64,000 bases of DNA from Citromicrobium sp. JLT1363. Lineage in GTDB: Bacteria; Pseudomonadota; Alphaproteobacteria; Sphingomonadales; Sphingomonadaceae. Below, piece by piece: positions 8,114 through 16,993 of this stretch; within the stretch, counting starts at the first letter, position 1; the number at the start of each line of letters is the position of its first letter. The position numbers and the translations under genes were made by a program. The stretch spans positions 226,123 to 290,122 of the forward strand of contig NZ_AEUE01000008.1 in NCBI RefSeq assembly GCF_000186705.1, written 5' to 3'. The notes under the pieces were generated by a model, which ran no database searches, was not told the DNA's origin, and saw nothing but the letters and a program-made list of their open reading frames with translations.

Positions 8114-9388
8114 ATGTTCGCACGTACCATCTCCAACCGGCTGCCCGCAGGCATCGCGCCGATTGCCAAAGGCCTCGTCGCCTATGGCTCGGCCGAGGCG
8201 GCGACCCGGGTCGTGCGCATCCTCGCGATTCTTGTGATTGCGCGGCGCACGTCGCCCGAACTGCTTGGCACGGCGGCGCTGGCGCTGACCTTGTTCGAAC
8301 TGATCCGCGTGCTCGCAAATGCCGGCATCGGCCAGCGCATCATCGCCGCAAGCGACGAAGAGCTGCCTGCCCTGTGCAATACTGCCGCCCGCCTGTTCTG
8401 GGCGGTCTGCCTGGGCGTCGCCAGCATTCAGCTGGGCATTGCAGGCGCGCTGTTCGCGATCTGGGATCTCTCCGAAGCGGCGCTGATGCTGGCGGTGCTC
8501 TCGGGCGTCTATGTCTGCATGCCCCCTGCGCTGGTGCAGGTTTTCCTGCTGATGCGCGACGGGCGCCTGACCACGACCGCGCGGATCGGCGCCACGCAGA
8601 CGATGGCGGACCATTGCCTGACACTGGCGTTGGTGGTCGTGTGGCCAAGCGCATGGGCGATCGTGCTGCCAAAGCTGCTGACCGCGCCATTGTGGACCGT
8701 GCTGACGCGCCGCGCCCGTAAATGGTCCGCCAATCCCGCCGCGGGTTACGCCCCGGTGCGCGAGTTCGCGGCCTACGGCCCGGCCATTCTCGGTTCCGAG
8801 CTGATCGCCGCGCTGCGCATCCATGCCGACAAGCTGGTTATAGGCGCGCTGCTGGGAAGCGAAGCGCTGGGCCTGTACTACTTCGCCTTCAATGCCGGGC
8901 TGGGCATCACCCTGTCCTTCGTTGCGGCCTGCAACACGGTGGTCTTCCCGCTGCTGTGCAAGCAGGCAGGCGATGCGGACCGCGCCCGCCTGTTCCGCCA
9001 GTCCTTCGTGCTGGGCCTGGTTCTGCTGGCCCCGGTCGTCGCCGCACAGGCGCTGCTGGCACCGGTCTATGTGCCGCTGGTGTTCGGCGCCGAGTGGATC
9101 GACGCTGCCCCCTACATCGCGCTGCTCTCTCTGGCTGCGCTGCCGCTCTACGCCGGTTCGCTGATCGGTGCCTGGCTGCGCGCCCGCCAGCGGCCTTTCG
9201 TGGAAACGCGCCTGGCTCTGGCTGCCACCATCACCGGCCTCGCCGGGCTGGCCGCCGGCTCCACCCACTCTCTTGCCGCGGCATGCACTGCCTACGCCGC
9301 CGGCCTCGCGCTGGTGATGCTGCCCGCGGCCATCGCGCACCTGTTCGCCTCGACCCTTCAATCCAACCCGACCCCAGGAGAAGCCTGA
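8114..9388 (+). CDS. Wzx-like polysaccharide flippase (MOP/PST family)
   Basis: This is a 424-residue integral membrane protein with about 12 hydrophobic segments. It has the oligosaccharide flippase pattern of the MOP superfamily, including a conserved N-terminal amphipathic helix and the FGAEW loop. It would move the lipid-linked repeat unit across the inner membrane. ATG 8114 is chosen over GTG 8087 because the GTG lies upstream of the predicted sigma-54 transcript start. GAGGA precedes the ATG by 11 bp. It is the first gene of a four-gene operon, and its stop overlaps the next start (TGATG at 9386-9390). Confidence 0.85.
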   Translation: MFARTISNRLPAGIAPIAKGLVAYGSAEAATRVVRILAILVIARRTSPELLGTAALALTLFELIRVLANAGIGQRIIAASDEELPALCNTAARLFWAVCLGVASIQLGIAGALFAIWDLSEAALMLAVLSGVYVCMPPALVQVFLLMRDGRLTTTARIGATQTMADHCLTLALVVVWPSAWAIVLPKLLTAPLWTVLTRRARKWSANPAAGYAPVREFAAYGPAILGSELIAALRIHADKLVIGALLGSEALGLYYFAFNAGLGITLSFVAACNTVVFPLLCKQAGDADRARLFRQSFVLGLVLLAPVVAAQALLAPVYVPLVFGAEWIDAAPYIALLSLAALPLYAGSLIGAWLRARQRPFVETRLALAATITGLAGLAAGSTHSLAAACTAYAAGLALVMLPAAIAHLFASTLQSNPTPGEA

Positions 9389-10320
9389 TGCACACCCCCC
9401 GTTTTTCCGTAATCATCCCGGTTCACAATGCCGAACGGACCATCGTCGCCGCAGTGCAGAGCGTGCGCGCCCAGTCCTTCAAGGACTTCGAGATCATCCT
9501 GATCGACGATGGTTCGAGCGATGACAGCGTGCGCGCAATGCTGCCATTTGCAGGCAACGACCACCGCGTGAGGCTGTTTTCAAAGAACCAGGAAGGCGTT
9601 TCGGTCACCCGCAATTTCGGTGCCCAGCTGGCCCGGGGCGAACTGATCGCATTCCTCGATGCGGACGATTGCTGGCGCCCCAACAAGCTGTTGCAGCACG
9701 ACCGTCTGCACGGGATCTATCAAGGCATTGAGGCAAGCTTCGCCAAGATTGCCTTCCGGTCCGAACGCGAAGACGGCACGCTTGCCGATCCGCTGACCTA
9801 TTCGACCGTTCAGGTCGATCCGCTTCGCCTGGATGCGGTCCTGTCGGAAAACCCCGTCTGCACCACCTCGAACCTGGTCATCAAGCGCGAGACCTTCCTT
9901 GCGATGGGCGGCTTCCAGGACGGCATGAACCACGCCGAGGACCAGGAGTTTTTGGCACGTTTCGTGGATCAAGGGCGCAAGATCGCCGGCATCGACCAGT
10001 GCCTGGTGGATTACCGCCTCAGCCCGGACGGCCTTTCCTGCGACTACGAGGCCATGCTTGCAGGCTGGCGGGAGCTCGCAGCCAAATATGAAGGCCGCTT
10101 CGACATGCGCCGGAGCGAAGCAATCTACTGCCGCTACCTCGCTCGCCGCATCCTGCGCGCAGGCGGGCCCGCACCGCTCGCCCGGCAGATGGCCTTCGAT
10201 GGCCTGCGTGCCGATTACCGCGGCTTCTTTTCCGACACGCGCCGCGGCGGCCTCACGCTTGGCGCGGCGATCGGAAGCAGCCTGCTTCCGCAGGCCGTGC
10301 GCACCAGCGTTTTTGCCTGA
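9388..10320 (+). CDS. Family 2 glycosyltransferase (EPS)
   Basis: This 310-residue GT-A enzyme opens with FSVIIPVHNAERTI, followed by the nucleotide-binding IDDGSSDDS and the DXD-like FLDADD. Near residue 190 comes an acceptor-region acidic motif (HAEDQEFL). These are the standard GT2 signatures. It probably adds one sugar of the EPS repeat unit at the cytoplasmic face; the sugar cannot be told from sequence. The start overlaps the flippase stop by 1 bp, and AGGAG at 9376-9380 is a good ribosome site. Confidence 0.88.
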   Translation: MHTPRFSVIIPVHNAERTIVAAVQSVRAQSFKDFEIILIDDGSSDDSVRAMLPFAGNDHRVRLFSKNQEGVSVTRNFGAQLARGELIAFLDADDCWRPNKLLQHDRLHGIYQGIEASFAKIAFRSEREDGTLADPLTYSTVQVDPLRLDAVLSENPVCTTSNLVIKRETFLAMGGFQDGMNHAEDQEFLARFVDQGRKIAGIDQCLVDYRLSPDGLSCDYEAMLAGWRELAAKYEGRFDMRRSEAIYCRYLARRILRAGGPAPLARQMAFDGLRADYRGFFSDTRRGGLTLGAAIGSSLLPQAVRTSVFA

Positions 10321-10347
10321 TTTCAAGACTTTCAAAGGGGACTTCCA

Positions 10348-11337
10348 ATGACCAATCCGAAAATGTCCATCGTGATGCCCGTCTACAATGTTCAGGACTA
10401 TGTGGCCGAAGCGATCCAGTCGGTTCTGGCCCAGACCTTCACCGATTTCGAACTGATCATCGTCGACGATGGCGGACAGGACGGCTCGATGGAGATCGTG
10501 CACAGCTTCTATGACGAGCGTATTCGGATCGTCACGCAGGCCAACCGTGGTCTGGCCGGTGCTCGAAACAGCGGGATTGCAGCGGCGCGCGCGCCCTATA
10601 TCGCACTGCTCGATTCCGACGATCGCTGGCACCCCGAGAAGCTGCGACTGCACTACGTGCATCTGGAAGCGGACAAGTCGATCGGCGTCAGCTTTTCGGG
10701 GTCGCGGATGATCGATCAGGTCGGCAACGAGCTGGCGGTGGCGATGCGCCCCAAGCTGACCGGCATTCGCCCTCAGGATATCCTGCGCCGCAACCCGGTC
10801 GGCAATGGCAGCGCCGCAGTGCTGCGCCGTTCGGCCATCGACGCCGCAATGTTCACCCACCCGGAGGAATCCTGGCGCAAATGCTGGTTCGACGAGAGTT
10901 TCCGCCAGTCGGAAGACATCGAATTGTGGGTACGCCTGTCGGCAGCGCACGGGGTGCGTTTCGAAGGGATCGCGGGCGAACTGACCGAATACCGCATCGT
11001 CGGCGGCGCGCTTTCGGCAAACATCGTGAAGCAGTATCTCAGCTGGACCGAAATGCTGGACAAAGCCATGCGCTATGCGCCCGATCTGGTTGCGAAACAT
11101 GGCGTAGCGGCACGGGCCTACCAACTGCGATATCTTGCTCGCCGTGCGGTCCAGCTCGGCAATGCAGAACTGGCCGCCGACCTGTTCGCCCAGGCCGTCC
11201 GCCTCGAGCCGCGCATGCTCGTGGCAGAACCGCGCAAGAGCGCGACCACGGCCGGTGCCGTCGTGGCGGCGAAGGTCCTGGGCCCGCAACGCTTCCGCGC
11301 GATCTCGCAGCACTATCTCAAGCAGGCTGCGGCATGA
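10348..11337 (+). CDS. Family 2 glycosyltransferase (EPS)
   Basis: This 329-residue GT-A enzyme has MSIVMPVYNVQDYV at the N terminus, IVDDGGQDGS, ARNSGIA and the metal-binding LLDSDD. A later acidic motif QSEDIELW sits near residue 190. The last 100 residues are helical and may bind the acceptor or a partner. It resembles its upstream neighbour only in the catalytic half. It begins 27 bp after that gene, with AAGGGGA upstream, and its stop codon overlaps the next start as ATGA. Confidence 0.88.
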   Translation: MTNPKMSIVMPVYNVQDYVAEAIQSVLAQTFTDFELIIVDDGGQDGSMEIVHSFYDERIRIVTQANRGLAGARNSGIAAARAPYIALLDSDDRWHPEKLRLHYVHLEADKSIGVSFSGSRMIDQVGNELAVAMRPKLTGIRPQDILRRNPVGNGSAAVLRRSAIDAAMFTHPEESWRKCWFDESFRQSEDIELWVRLSAAHGVRFEGIAGELTEYRIVGGALSANIVKQYLSWTEMLDKAMRYAPDLVAKHGVAARAYQLRYLARRAVQLGNAELAADLFAQAVRLEPRMLVAEPRKSATTAGAVVAAKVLGPQRFRAISQHYLKQAAA

Positions 11338-12365
11338 TCGACGTTGTTCACCTGCTCGACGATTTCGCCTTTGGCGGCGTGTCCCGGGCGCTCACCGTGT
11401 TCGAGCGCCCGGAATTGACCGGGCATGCCCGGTCGCGGACCGTGGCCATCGAACAGGACCGGCTGGCCCCCGTATTCGATGCGGATCTTGTGGTGACGCA
11501 TGTCCCGCCCTGCTGGTCGCGGCTTGGGTACCTCCTGTCGCTGCGCATGCGCAATCGGTCTGCCCGTCTCGTCCATGTCGAGCACAGCTATACCGAGGGT
11601 TTCGTGCGCGAACGCGTCCAGGCTCCGGTCAGGTTCATGACACTGCTGCGGCTCGCATATTCCCTGTACGACGAGATCATCTGCGTTTCGCAGGCGCAGT
11701 GTCGCTGGCTTGCCCATGACGTCGGCATTTCAACCCACAAGCTGCGCGTCATCCACCCGTGGTGCGGGCGTGAGGAATTGTTCTCGCTTCCTGGCATCCC
11801 CCAGGCGAGGAAGGGCCCCCTGCGCCTCGTCGCCTATGGTCGTTTCGCGGGGGAGAAGAACTTCGCGGCGCTCATCAAGGCAATATCGCTTCTCCCGCAG
11901 GGCGAGATCGATCTCCAGCTGATCGGTGAAGGCCCGGAAATGGCCGCCATGCGCGAAGCGGCGGGCGAGAATCCCCACATTCACTTCCGCGGTCGGATCG
12001 ACGATCCCGCTACGTTCCTTGACGATTGCCATGCCGTGATCGTGCCGTCCCGGCATGAGGCTTTCGGTCTGGTGGCGACCGAAGCGCGGATGGCGGCGCG
12101 GCCCATTCTGGTCGCCGATGTGGACGGGTTGCCCGAACAGGTCGGCGCGGCCGGCCTGGCGCGCCCCATGCGTACACCGCAGGAAATCGCCGCGGCCATC
12201 GACGAGTTCGCCCAGCTGCCGCTCCCCGAGCTGGGCCATGCGGGGCGCTTCGAGGTGTCGGGTCTCCCGGATGCGATCCTGGCCGGATGGCTGGAAGTCT
12301 TCGCCGCCGCTGGCAGTGAGACGGCAGGCGAAGTGCATGCCCCCTTCTGGAGAATGGCCGCCTGA
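11334..12365 (+). CDS. Family 4 glycosyltransferase (EPS)
   Basis: This 343-residue GT-B fold enzyme has the N-terminal motif LLDDFAFGGVSRAL. The C-terminal Rossmann half carries YGRFAGEKNF, LIGEGPE, and the donor-binding segment VPSRHEAFGLVATEA. That segment contains the conserved E-x7-E pattern of retaining GT4 enzymes. It would add a further sugar to the lipid-linked EPS unit. It overlaps the previous gene by 4 bp, so the operon from the flippase to here is tightly coupled. Strong hairpins follow at once, marking the operon end. Confidence 0.87.
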   Translation: MIDVVHLLDDFAFGGVSRALTVFERPELTGHARSRTVAIEQDRLAPVFDADLVVTHVPPCWSRLGYLLSLRMRNRSARLVHVEHSYTEGFVRERVQAPVRFMTLLRLAYSLYDEIICVSQAQCRWLAHDVGISTHKLRVIHPWCGREELFSLPGIPQARKGPLRLVAYGRFAGEKNFAALIKAISLLPQGEIDLQLIGEGPEMAAMREAAGENPHIHFRGRIDDPATFLDDCHAVIVPSRHEAFGLVATEARMAARPILVADVDGLPEQVGAAGLARPMRTPQEIAAAIDEFAQLPLPELGHAGRFEVSGLPDAILAGWLEVFAAAGSETAGEVHAPFWRMAA

Positions 12366-12440
12366 AGCGAGCCTGCCCCCCATCAGGGCTCGCTTGGGCC
12401 GCCCCGCTGCATCTGGCAGCGGGGCGGCCCTTTGCTTTTT
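12365..12440 (+). terminator. Tandem hairpins, rho-independent terminator of the EPS operon
   Basis: The first hairpin has perfect 9-bp arms AAGCGAGCC (12365-12373) and GGCTCGCTT (12387-12395). The second follows directly, with a perfect 15-bp GC-rich stem (12396-12410 with 12416-12430), a 5-nt loop and the tail TTTGCTTTTT. This is an unusually strong double terminator. Confidence 0.9.
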
Positions 12441-12619
12441 GGGGCAGAGAAAATCGGCACGTTCGACCCAAGGGAACTGCCTGTGCACCCTTACCTTGAT
12501 TATGGGGGCAGGTGCTAATCTGCGAGTGTTGGATGATGGAGAGGCGCGCATACGATCGACTGATGCACATACGGTGCGCTGACCTGGGCTTTTGCGGATG
12601 CATCAAGCACGAACGACCG

Positions 12620-12865
12620 ATGCACGTCGATCTGCTGATCCCGCCCGAAGGCCCGGTGACAGCGGACCAGTTCGTCGAGTGGGCTTTCCTCGCGGATGAT
12701 ATGAACCCCAATAGCGAAGCGGAACGCTGGCAGCCCCACAAGGCCGCCATCCGAACCGCTTTTGTCGAGTGCATGGGGGCGGACACCGTCGATGCCTCCC
12801 GCCTGCGGTGGAGTCGCGAGCGAGAAGAGCAGAGCGGGGCGGATGAAAGCGGCGAGGGCTGCTAG
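12620..12865 (+). CDS. Small hypothetical protein
   Basis: The product is 81 residues, acidic in the middle and charged at the end, starting MHVDLLIPPEGPVTADQ. No membrane segment, signal peptide or known motif is seen. The open frame extends upstream to 12512, but that part is Cys-rich and unlike a normal N terminus. ATG 12620 has no clear ribosome site. It lies alone between the EPS operon terminator and the convergent polymerase gene. It may be a real orphan gene or a chance reading frame. Confidence 0.45.
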   Translation: MHVDLLIPPEGPVTADQFVEWAFLADDMNPNSEAERWQPHKAAIRTAFVECMGADTVDASRLRWSREREEQSGADESGEGC

Positions 12866-12883
12866 CCCGGAGCCCTCCCCGCG

Positions 12884-14170
12884 TCAGGCGTCTTCCCGCT
12901 CTGGCCTGGCACCGCCGCCGGGTTTAGCCAGCACCTTGCCCACCAGAACCAGTGCGGGCCAGAACAGATAGGCGAGGATCTCGAGGTTCTCGCCGAAGCT
13001 GTAGAGCACCAGAACCAGCACCATCGACAGCGCGACCCGCTCGGCGCTGCCCTGCCGCGCCCGCCATGCGAGCACCAGCAGCGTGCTGAACAGCGGCACC
13101 GCCAGGGCAATCGCGCCGGTCAGTCCCTTGACGAACAGCAGGCCGTACCAGCTGTGATGGCTGCCGATGGGCATGTATTCGACCAGATGCGGCCCGTTCT
13201 CGACGATCCCGTGGCCGAACCAGTATGCTTCGCCCTGCCAGCGTTCGATTGCAATGCGCCCCAGGGCTGCGCGCACCCGGCTGGAATCGGCTCGCGCGGC
13301 GGAGAAATCGTTCATCAGCGCCTCGACGATCTCGATCAGCGCGGGCCCGAATATCCCCAGCAACACCATGGCGGGAGCGGCGAGATACCACATCCACGCG
13401 CGGTCCATCCGGCCCAGGCCCCACACGACAGGAGCGATCACCGCCAGCGCGACCAGAGCCAGCCTCGATTGCGAAAGGATTGCCAGCACAAGCCCGGCGA
13501 TGATGCCGACCGTGCGCCAGCCCACGTGCTTGTCGCGCGCGGCAAGCAGGACGAAGATCACCGCGACCATGCCGGCCGCCGGGGACCACGGAGCGAAGAA
13601 CTGCCAGCGCGGCGTGCCGGCGCCCGGCTCGATCGTATAGAGCGTGGTGGCGAAGTATTCCGGACCCGGGCCGCCGACGGCCTTGAGCGGAGAGACCCAC
13701 AGGGTCTCGGGCAGTCCGATGAAGGGCGCCAGCACGAACAGCGGCAGCAGCATCAGCGTCTGCGCGCCGAGCTTGCAGACCGCGCGATAGATGACCTCCT
13801 CGCGCACCTGCAGCAACGCGCCTGCCAGCGGGAACAGCGCGATCAGCGCCCAGCCCTTGGCCCAGCCGATCGAGGATTTGATCGTCTTTCCCGTGCCCAG
13901 ATCGAAGTTCGCGTGGCCCGCCCAGAGGATCAGCAGCATCGCGGCCATTCCCAGCAGCCACAGCCAGATCGTCAGCGGCAGGTTGGCGAAACGCTCGCTC
14001 ACCCTCCGGTCGACATAGGCCAGCCAGCACGCCATCAGCGCGAGCGTCCAGCCGATCACCGGCCCGGCGATATACAGTCCACCCACCAGCCAGAGCAGCC
14101 AGGTGGACTGTATCGCGACCGAGATCAGGCGTTCGGCAGGAGTTTGCGGATGATCGGTTGACGCAGCCAC
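12884..14170 (-). CDS. Wzy-like O-antigen/EPS polymerase or ligase
   Basis: This 428-residue protein has about 11-12 membrane helices. A long periplasmic loop in the second half contains SSRVRAALGRIAIERW and the SHHSWYG segment. Both are typical of the O-antigen ligase/Wzy (Wzy_C) family, which uses undecaprenyl-linked sugar chains. In this locus polymerisation of the repeat unit is the likely role. It starts with GTG at 14170, inside the 3' end of the Wzz-like gene (46-bp overlap), so its translation probably depends on that gene. Last gene of the wza-like transcript. Confidence 0.82.
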   Translation of the reverse strand: MAASTDHPQTPAERLISVAIQSTWLLWLVGGLYIAGPVIGWTLALMACWLAYVDRRVSERFANLPLTIWLWLLGMAAMLLILWAGHANFDLGTGKTIKSSIGWAKGWALIALFPLAGALLQVREEVIYRAVCKLGAQTLMLLPLFVLAPFIGLPETLWVSPLKAVGGPGPEYFATTLYTIEPGAGTPRWQFFAPWSPAAGMVAVIFVLLAARDKHVGWRTVGIIAGLVLAILSQSRLALVALAVIAPVVWGLGRMDRAWMWYLAAPAMVLLGIFGPALIEIVEALMNDFSAARADSSRVRAALGRIAIERWQGEAYWFGHGIVENGPHLVEYMPIGSHHSWYGLLFVKGLTGAIALAVPLFSTLLVLAWRARQGSAERVALSMVLVLVLYSFGENLEILAYLFWPALVLVGKVLAKPGGGARPEREDA

Positions 14171-15546
14171 AGCAGCAGGAACCCAAAGAGGACAAAGATA
14201 CTGGCACCAAGGGCACCGGCGAGGGCGATGATCGGCGACGGGGCCGAGCGACCGCGCGGAAGCGAGGGCACTTCCAGCGTCTGGACCAGCGGGTAGGACG
14301 CGAACGGGTCCGCCTTGTTGGTATCGAGCCGGGCCAGGGCCGAGCTGAACACTGCCTCGGCAACGCGCAGATCGCGCACCAACCCGGCAAGCTCGGACGC
14401 CTGGGCGACAAGCTCGTCACTCCGGCCCGATTCCTGGCTGATCTGGCGGCGAAGCTCCGCCAGGGCGGCCTGATTGCCCGCATGCATGCTGTCGCGATTG
14501 GTCAGCGTTTCGAACAGCCGTTCGCGCGTGTCGGACACGGCGAGATCGGAAAAGGCGAGCACATCCTTGTTGCTGGCGCCGGTCAGGCGCGCACCACGGC
14601 GCGCCAGCGCTTCGCGCAGTTCAGAGCGTTCTGCGCCGAGCTTTTCCATTGCGCCATGGGCCGAACCGAGCGTGCCGCCCCGCTGCGTCTCTTCGCCGAC
14701 CGTCGCGGCGTAGCGCGTGAGCAACTGCGAGAAGACGGGATCCGCCTTCAGCTGCATCGCCAGCCGCGCCTGCGGAATGCTGATCTGCAAGGAAGACGCC
14801 AGGCGACCGGCGGTGCCACCGCTTTCCGCCACGAGCACACGGCGGTCGCGCTCGGCGGCCTTCATCTGGTCGAGACTGGAGACCCGCCCGGCAAACTGGT
14901 CGAGCGAGACGAGCCCGGTTTCGCCCTGGAACTGCAGCAGCGCCGCCTGAGCGGCATCGACCTTGTGTTCCAGTTCGGCGATCCTGCGTGCGTCTGCCTT
15001 TTCGCGCGTCGCCGCCTCGTCCTTACGCAGGGTGTCGAGCGCGGCCATGAAGGCAGCCTGCACGTTCTCCATCCGGGCGCGCGCCTGCTCGGGCGAGGTG
15101 CCGGGAATGGTCAGTTCAATGAGGTTGGTCTGGTCGATCAGCTTGACCTGCGGCGCGGGAAAGGCGTCTTCGTCCTCGCCCGACCGATGGGCCGCGTCGC
15201 GCAACACGATGTCGGACGTGATCAGCCGCTTGTAGTTTTCCGTCGGGCTCAGCGTGGTGCTGGAGAAAGCGGAGGCCGAGGTGGACGTTGCCTGGCCGAT
15301 CGACTCCAGATTGACCGAGCCGCCCACGCCCGAACCGGGGAGGATCAGCGTCATCCGGCTGTCGTATCGGTCGGGCACCAGCGCCAGATAGGCGATGGTG
15401 ACGATCCAGATCGCCGCCAAGGGGATCGCCATGGTGACGATGTAGCGGCGATAGCGGCCCACCGCAGGCATGCCGTCGCGAACGAAGGCCCATACCCTCA
15501 GCAGCCAGCGCGGCGCCGGTTTGTAATAGGGATCGGTGCGGTCCAT
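14125..15546 (-). CDS. Wzz/GumC-like polysaccharide co-polymerase, without kinase domain
   Basis: This 473-residue inner-membrane protein has one helix near residues 36-57 and another near 430-460. Between them are a Wzz domain and long periplasmic coiled coils (about 150-420). That layout is the polysaccharide co-polymerase class that sets chain length and contacts the outer-membrane exporter. There is no C-terminal tyrosine autokinase domain with Walker motifs, and no separate BY-kinase gene lies in this window. Its ATG overlaps the stop of the Wza-like gene (TGATG), so the two are translationally coupled. Confidence 0.87.
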   Translation of the reverse strand: MDRTDPYYKPAPRWLLRVWAFVRDGMPAVGRYRRYIVTMAIPLAAIWIVTIAYLALVPDRYDSRMTLILPGSGVGGSVNLESIGQATSTSASAFSSTTLSPTENYKRLITSDIVLRDAAHRSGEDEDAFPAPQVKLIDQTNLIELTIPGTSPEQARARMENVQAAFMAALDTLRKDEAATREKADARRIAELEHKVDAAQAALLQFQGETGLVSLDQFAGRVSSLDQMKAAERDRRVLVAESGGTAGRLASSLQISIPQARLAMQLKADPVFSQLLTRYAATVGEETQRGGTLGSAHGAMEKLGAERSELREALARRGARLTGASNKDVLAFSDLAVSDTRERLFETLTNRDSMHAGNQAALAELRRQISQESGRSDELVAQASELAGLVRDLRVAEAVFSSALARLDTNKADPFASYPLVQTLEVPSLPRGRSAPSPIIALAGALGASIFVLFGFLLLWLRQPIIRKLLPNA

Positions 15547-16790
15547 CAGTCGGCTCCGCTGAGCAGGATGGCCGGGGTCACACTGCCCGCAGCATTGCCG
15601 ATCGAACCGATCACTTCGTTCAGGTTCGACAGGCGGCTGTCATAGCAGGCGATCGCATCGCTGGGCATCAGCAGCGGATTGGCCGCATCGCGCCCTGCAC
15701 CGCGCACCAGCTTTTCGATGTCGCGCTCCACCACGATGCTCTGCCCGTTCAGCGGATTGCGCGAGATCAGCACCGCGCGCCGATCCGACTGCATGTAGGA
15801 CCCGCCGACGCAGTTCATGGCGACCAGCGCCTGCAGCAGCCGCGTGCCGTAGGGCAGGGAGGTGGTATCCGACCCGACGCCGGCGCCCGCATTGTTGTTG
15901 GCACCCTTGGTTAGGTTGGACATGAAGACCTTGATCCCCGGAGGCGTCAGCGGGGTGGGGCGGGCCAGTGCGGGATCGAAACAGCCGCGGCTCGGCACGA
16001 TCACCCGGTCGCCTGCGGCAATCGCGACGTCGTTCGCGGTCCAGCCACGCGCCAGGCCGGAGAGGTCCAGCTCGATATAGGCATCGCCGCGAATGAGGTA
16101 GATGCGCTGCACGTCCGCATCGGGGCGAACCCCGCCCGCTGCCCGGATCGCGGTGGCCACGCTGCGCGACACGTTGTCGTCGCCGCGCACGTCGCCTTCC
16201 TTCAGGCCGATCCGGCTTTCCGGGGTCCGTTCCCCGGCGCGCACCGCGCCTTCCATGAACACCGCGCCCGATACCGCGACGGGCACGCCCGCCGCCTCGA
16301 TCAGCGAGAGCGACACGGCATTGCGCAGCGGCCGGACCACACCCGATCGCACGAGTTCCGCGCGGATCGCCTGCTCGGCTTCGGTGATCGAGCGGCCTGC
16401 CAGCATCAGCGGCCGGTGGCCGGGCACCACGATCGTGCCGTTGCTTTCGATCACGTATGTGCCGCCAAGCTCGTCCTCGTCGCCCAGCAGGCTCAGCGTC
16501 AGTCGATCACCCGGAGACAGGGGCGCGGTGCGCGCGAGGAATTCCTCCGGCCGCGCACGGCGCAGCGTGTCGAGTTCGCGTGGCGCGCGCCAGTCGCAGG
16601 TCGGCGCACCGCGCGCGGCCGGCGAGGCCATGACCCAATCGCCTTCGGGATGACCACTGGTGCGAGCCAGGTCCTGGCCAGGCAGCCAGGCGGAGCCGGA
16701 GATGTTGGCCGGGGCAGGGCCCGATACGCAGGCACCCACCGAAGCCGCCATTGCAAGAACGGAAATGCGGCGATTGAAATTGAAAGACAT
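15546..16790 (-). CDS. Wza-like outer-membrane polysaccharide export lipoprotein
   Basis: The product is 414 residues. A signal peptide ends in a lipobox (SVGAC, lipid-modified Cys21). A poly_export domain follows (LSPGDRLTLSLLGD, then IESNGTIVVP), with SLBB-like domains after it (about 190-300). It should form or help form the outer-membrane channel for the exopolysaccharide. The start at 16790 lies about 27 nt downstream of the predicted sigma-54 transcript start; an open frame extending further upstream crosses the promoter and is rejected. First gene of a three-gene operon with the co-polymerase and the polymerase. Confidence 0.88.
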   Translation of the reverse strand: MSFNFNRRISVLAMAASVGACVSGPAPANISGSAWLPGQDLARTSGHPEGDWVMASPAARGAPTCDWRAPRELDTLRRARPEEFLARTAPLSPGDRLTLSLLGDEDELGGTYVIESNGTIVVPGHRPLMLAGRSITEAEQAIRAELVRSGVVRPLRNAVSLSLIEAAGVPVAVSGAVFMEGAVRAGERTPESRIGLKEGDVRGDDNVSRSVATAIRAAGGVRPDADVQRIYLIRGDAYIELDLSGLARGWTANDVAIAAGDRVIVPSRGCFDPALARPTPLTPPGIKVFMSNLTKGANNNAGAGVGSDTTSLPYGTRLLQALVAMNCVGGSYMQSDRRAVLISRNPLNGQSIVVERDIEKLVRGAGRDAANPLLMPSDAIACYDSRLSNLNEVIGSIGNAAGSVTPAILLSGAD

Positions 16791-16824
16791 CGAACCTGAC
16801 CCTCTGGATTGCATTTGGGCCAGG

Positions 16825-16844
16825 TGTTTCAAGGAGCGTGCCAG
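16825..16844 (-). promoter_or_regulatory. Sigma-54-type promoter for the wza-like operon
   Basis: On the minus strand the core is TGGCACGCTCCTTGAAAC. The -24 element is perfect and the -12 element is TTGA, the same variant as in the flippase promoter at 8063. The two sites share 16 of 18 bases including flanks, so they look like one regulon. Transcription would start near 16817. Confidence 0.72.
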
Positions 16845-16893
16845 ATGGCGCGCATGGCGGTTTTCGGGCGTTCGGCGCCGCCGAAGTCTTCGG

Positions 16894-16953
16894 CTTCGCA
16901 TTTTGCGAAGGGCTATCTTCGCATTTTGCAAAGGTATTTCGCATTATGCTTCG
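16894..16953. promoter_or_regulatory. Three phased 17-bp palindromes, putative UAS for the sigma-54 activator
   Basis: Copies lie at 16894-16910 (CTTCGCATTTTGCGAAG, perfect 7-bp arms), 16917-16933 (CTTCGCATTTTGCAAAG) and 16937-16953 (TTTCGCATTATGCTTCG). Starts are 23 and 20 bp apart, about two helical turns. They sit between the divergent wza-like and H-NOX promoters, about 50-130 bp from each -24 element. This suits a DNA-bound NtrC-family hexamer looping to both promoters. Confidence 0.75.
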
Positions 16954-16993
16954 GCCAATGGCCCGGATTTACGCTTTTCCGCCGCTCGAAACC

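Noticed and set aside
13154..15645. Long plus-strand frames (335 and 495 codons) opposite the Wzy- and Wzz-like genes
   Set aside because: They are antisense to membrane and coiled-coil genes with clear family signatures, are rich in Arg/Gln/His, and lack ribosome sites.
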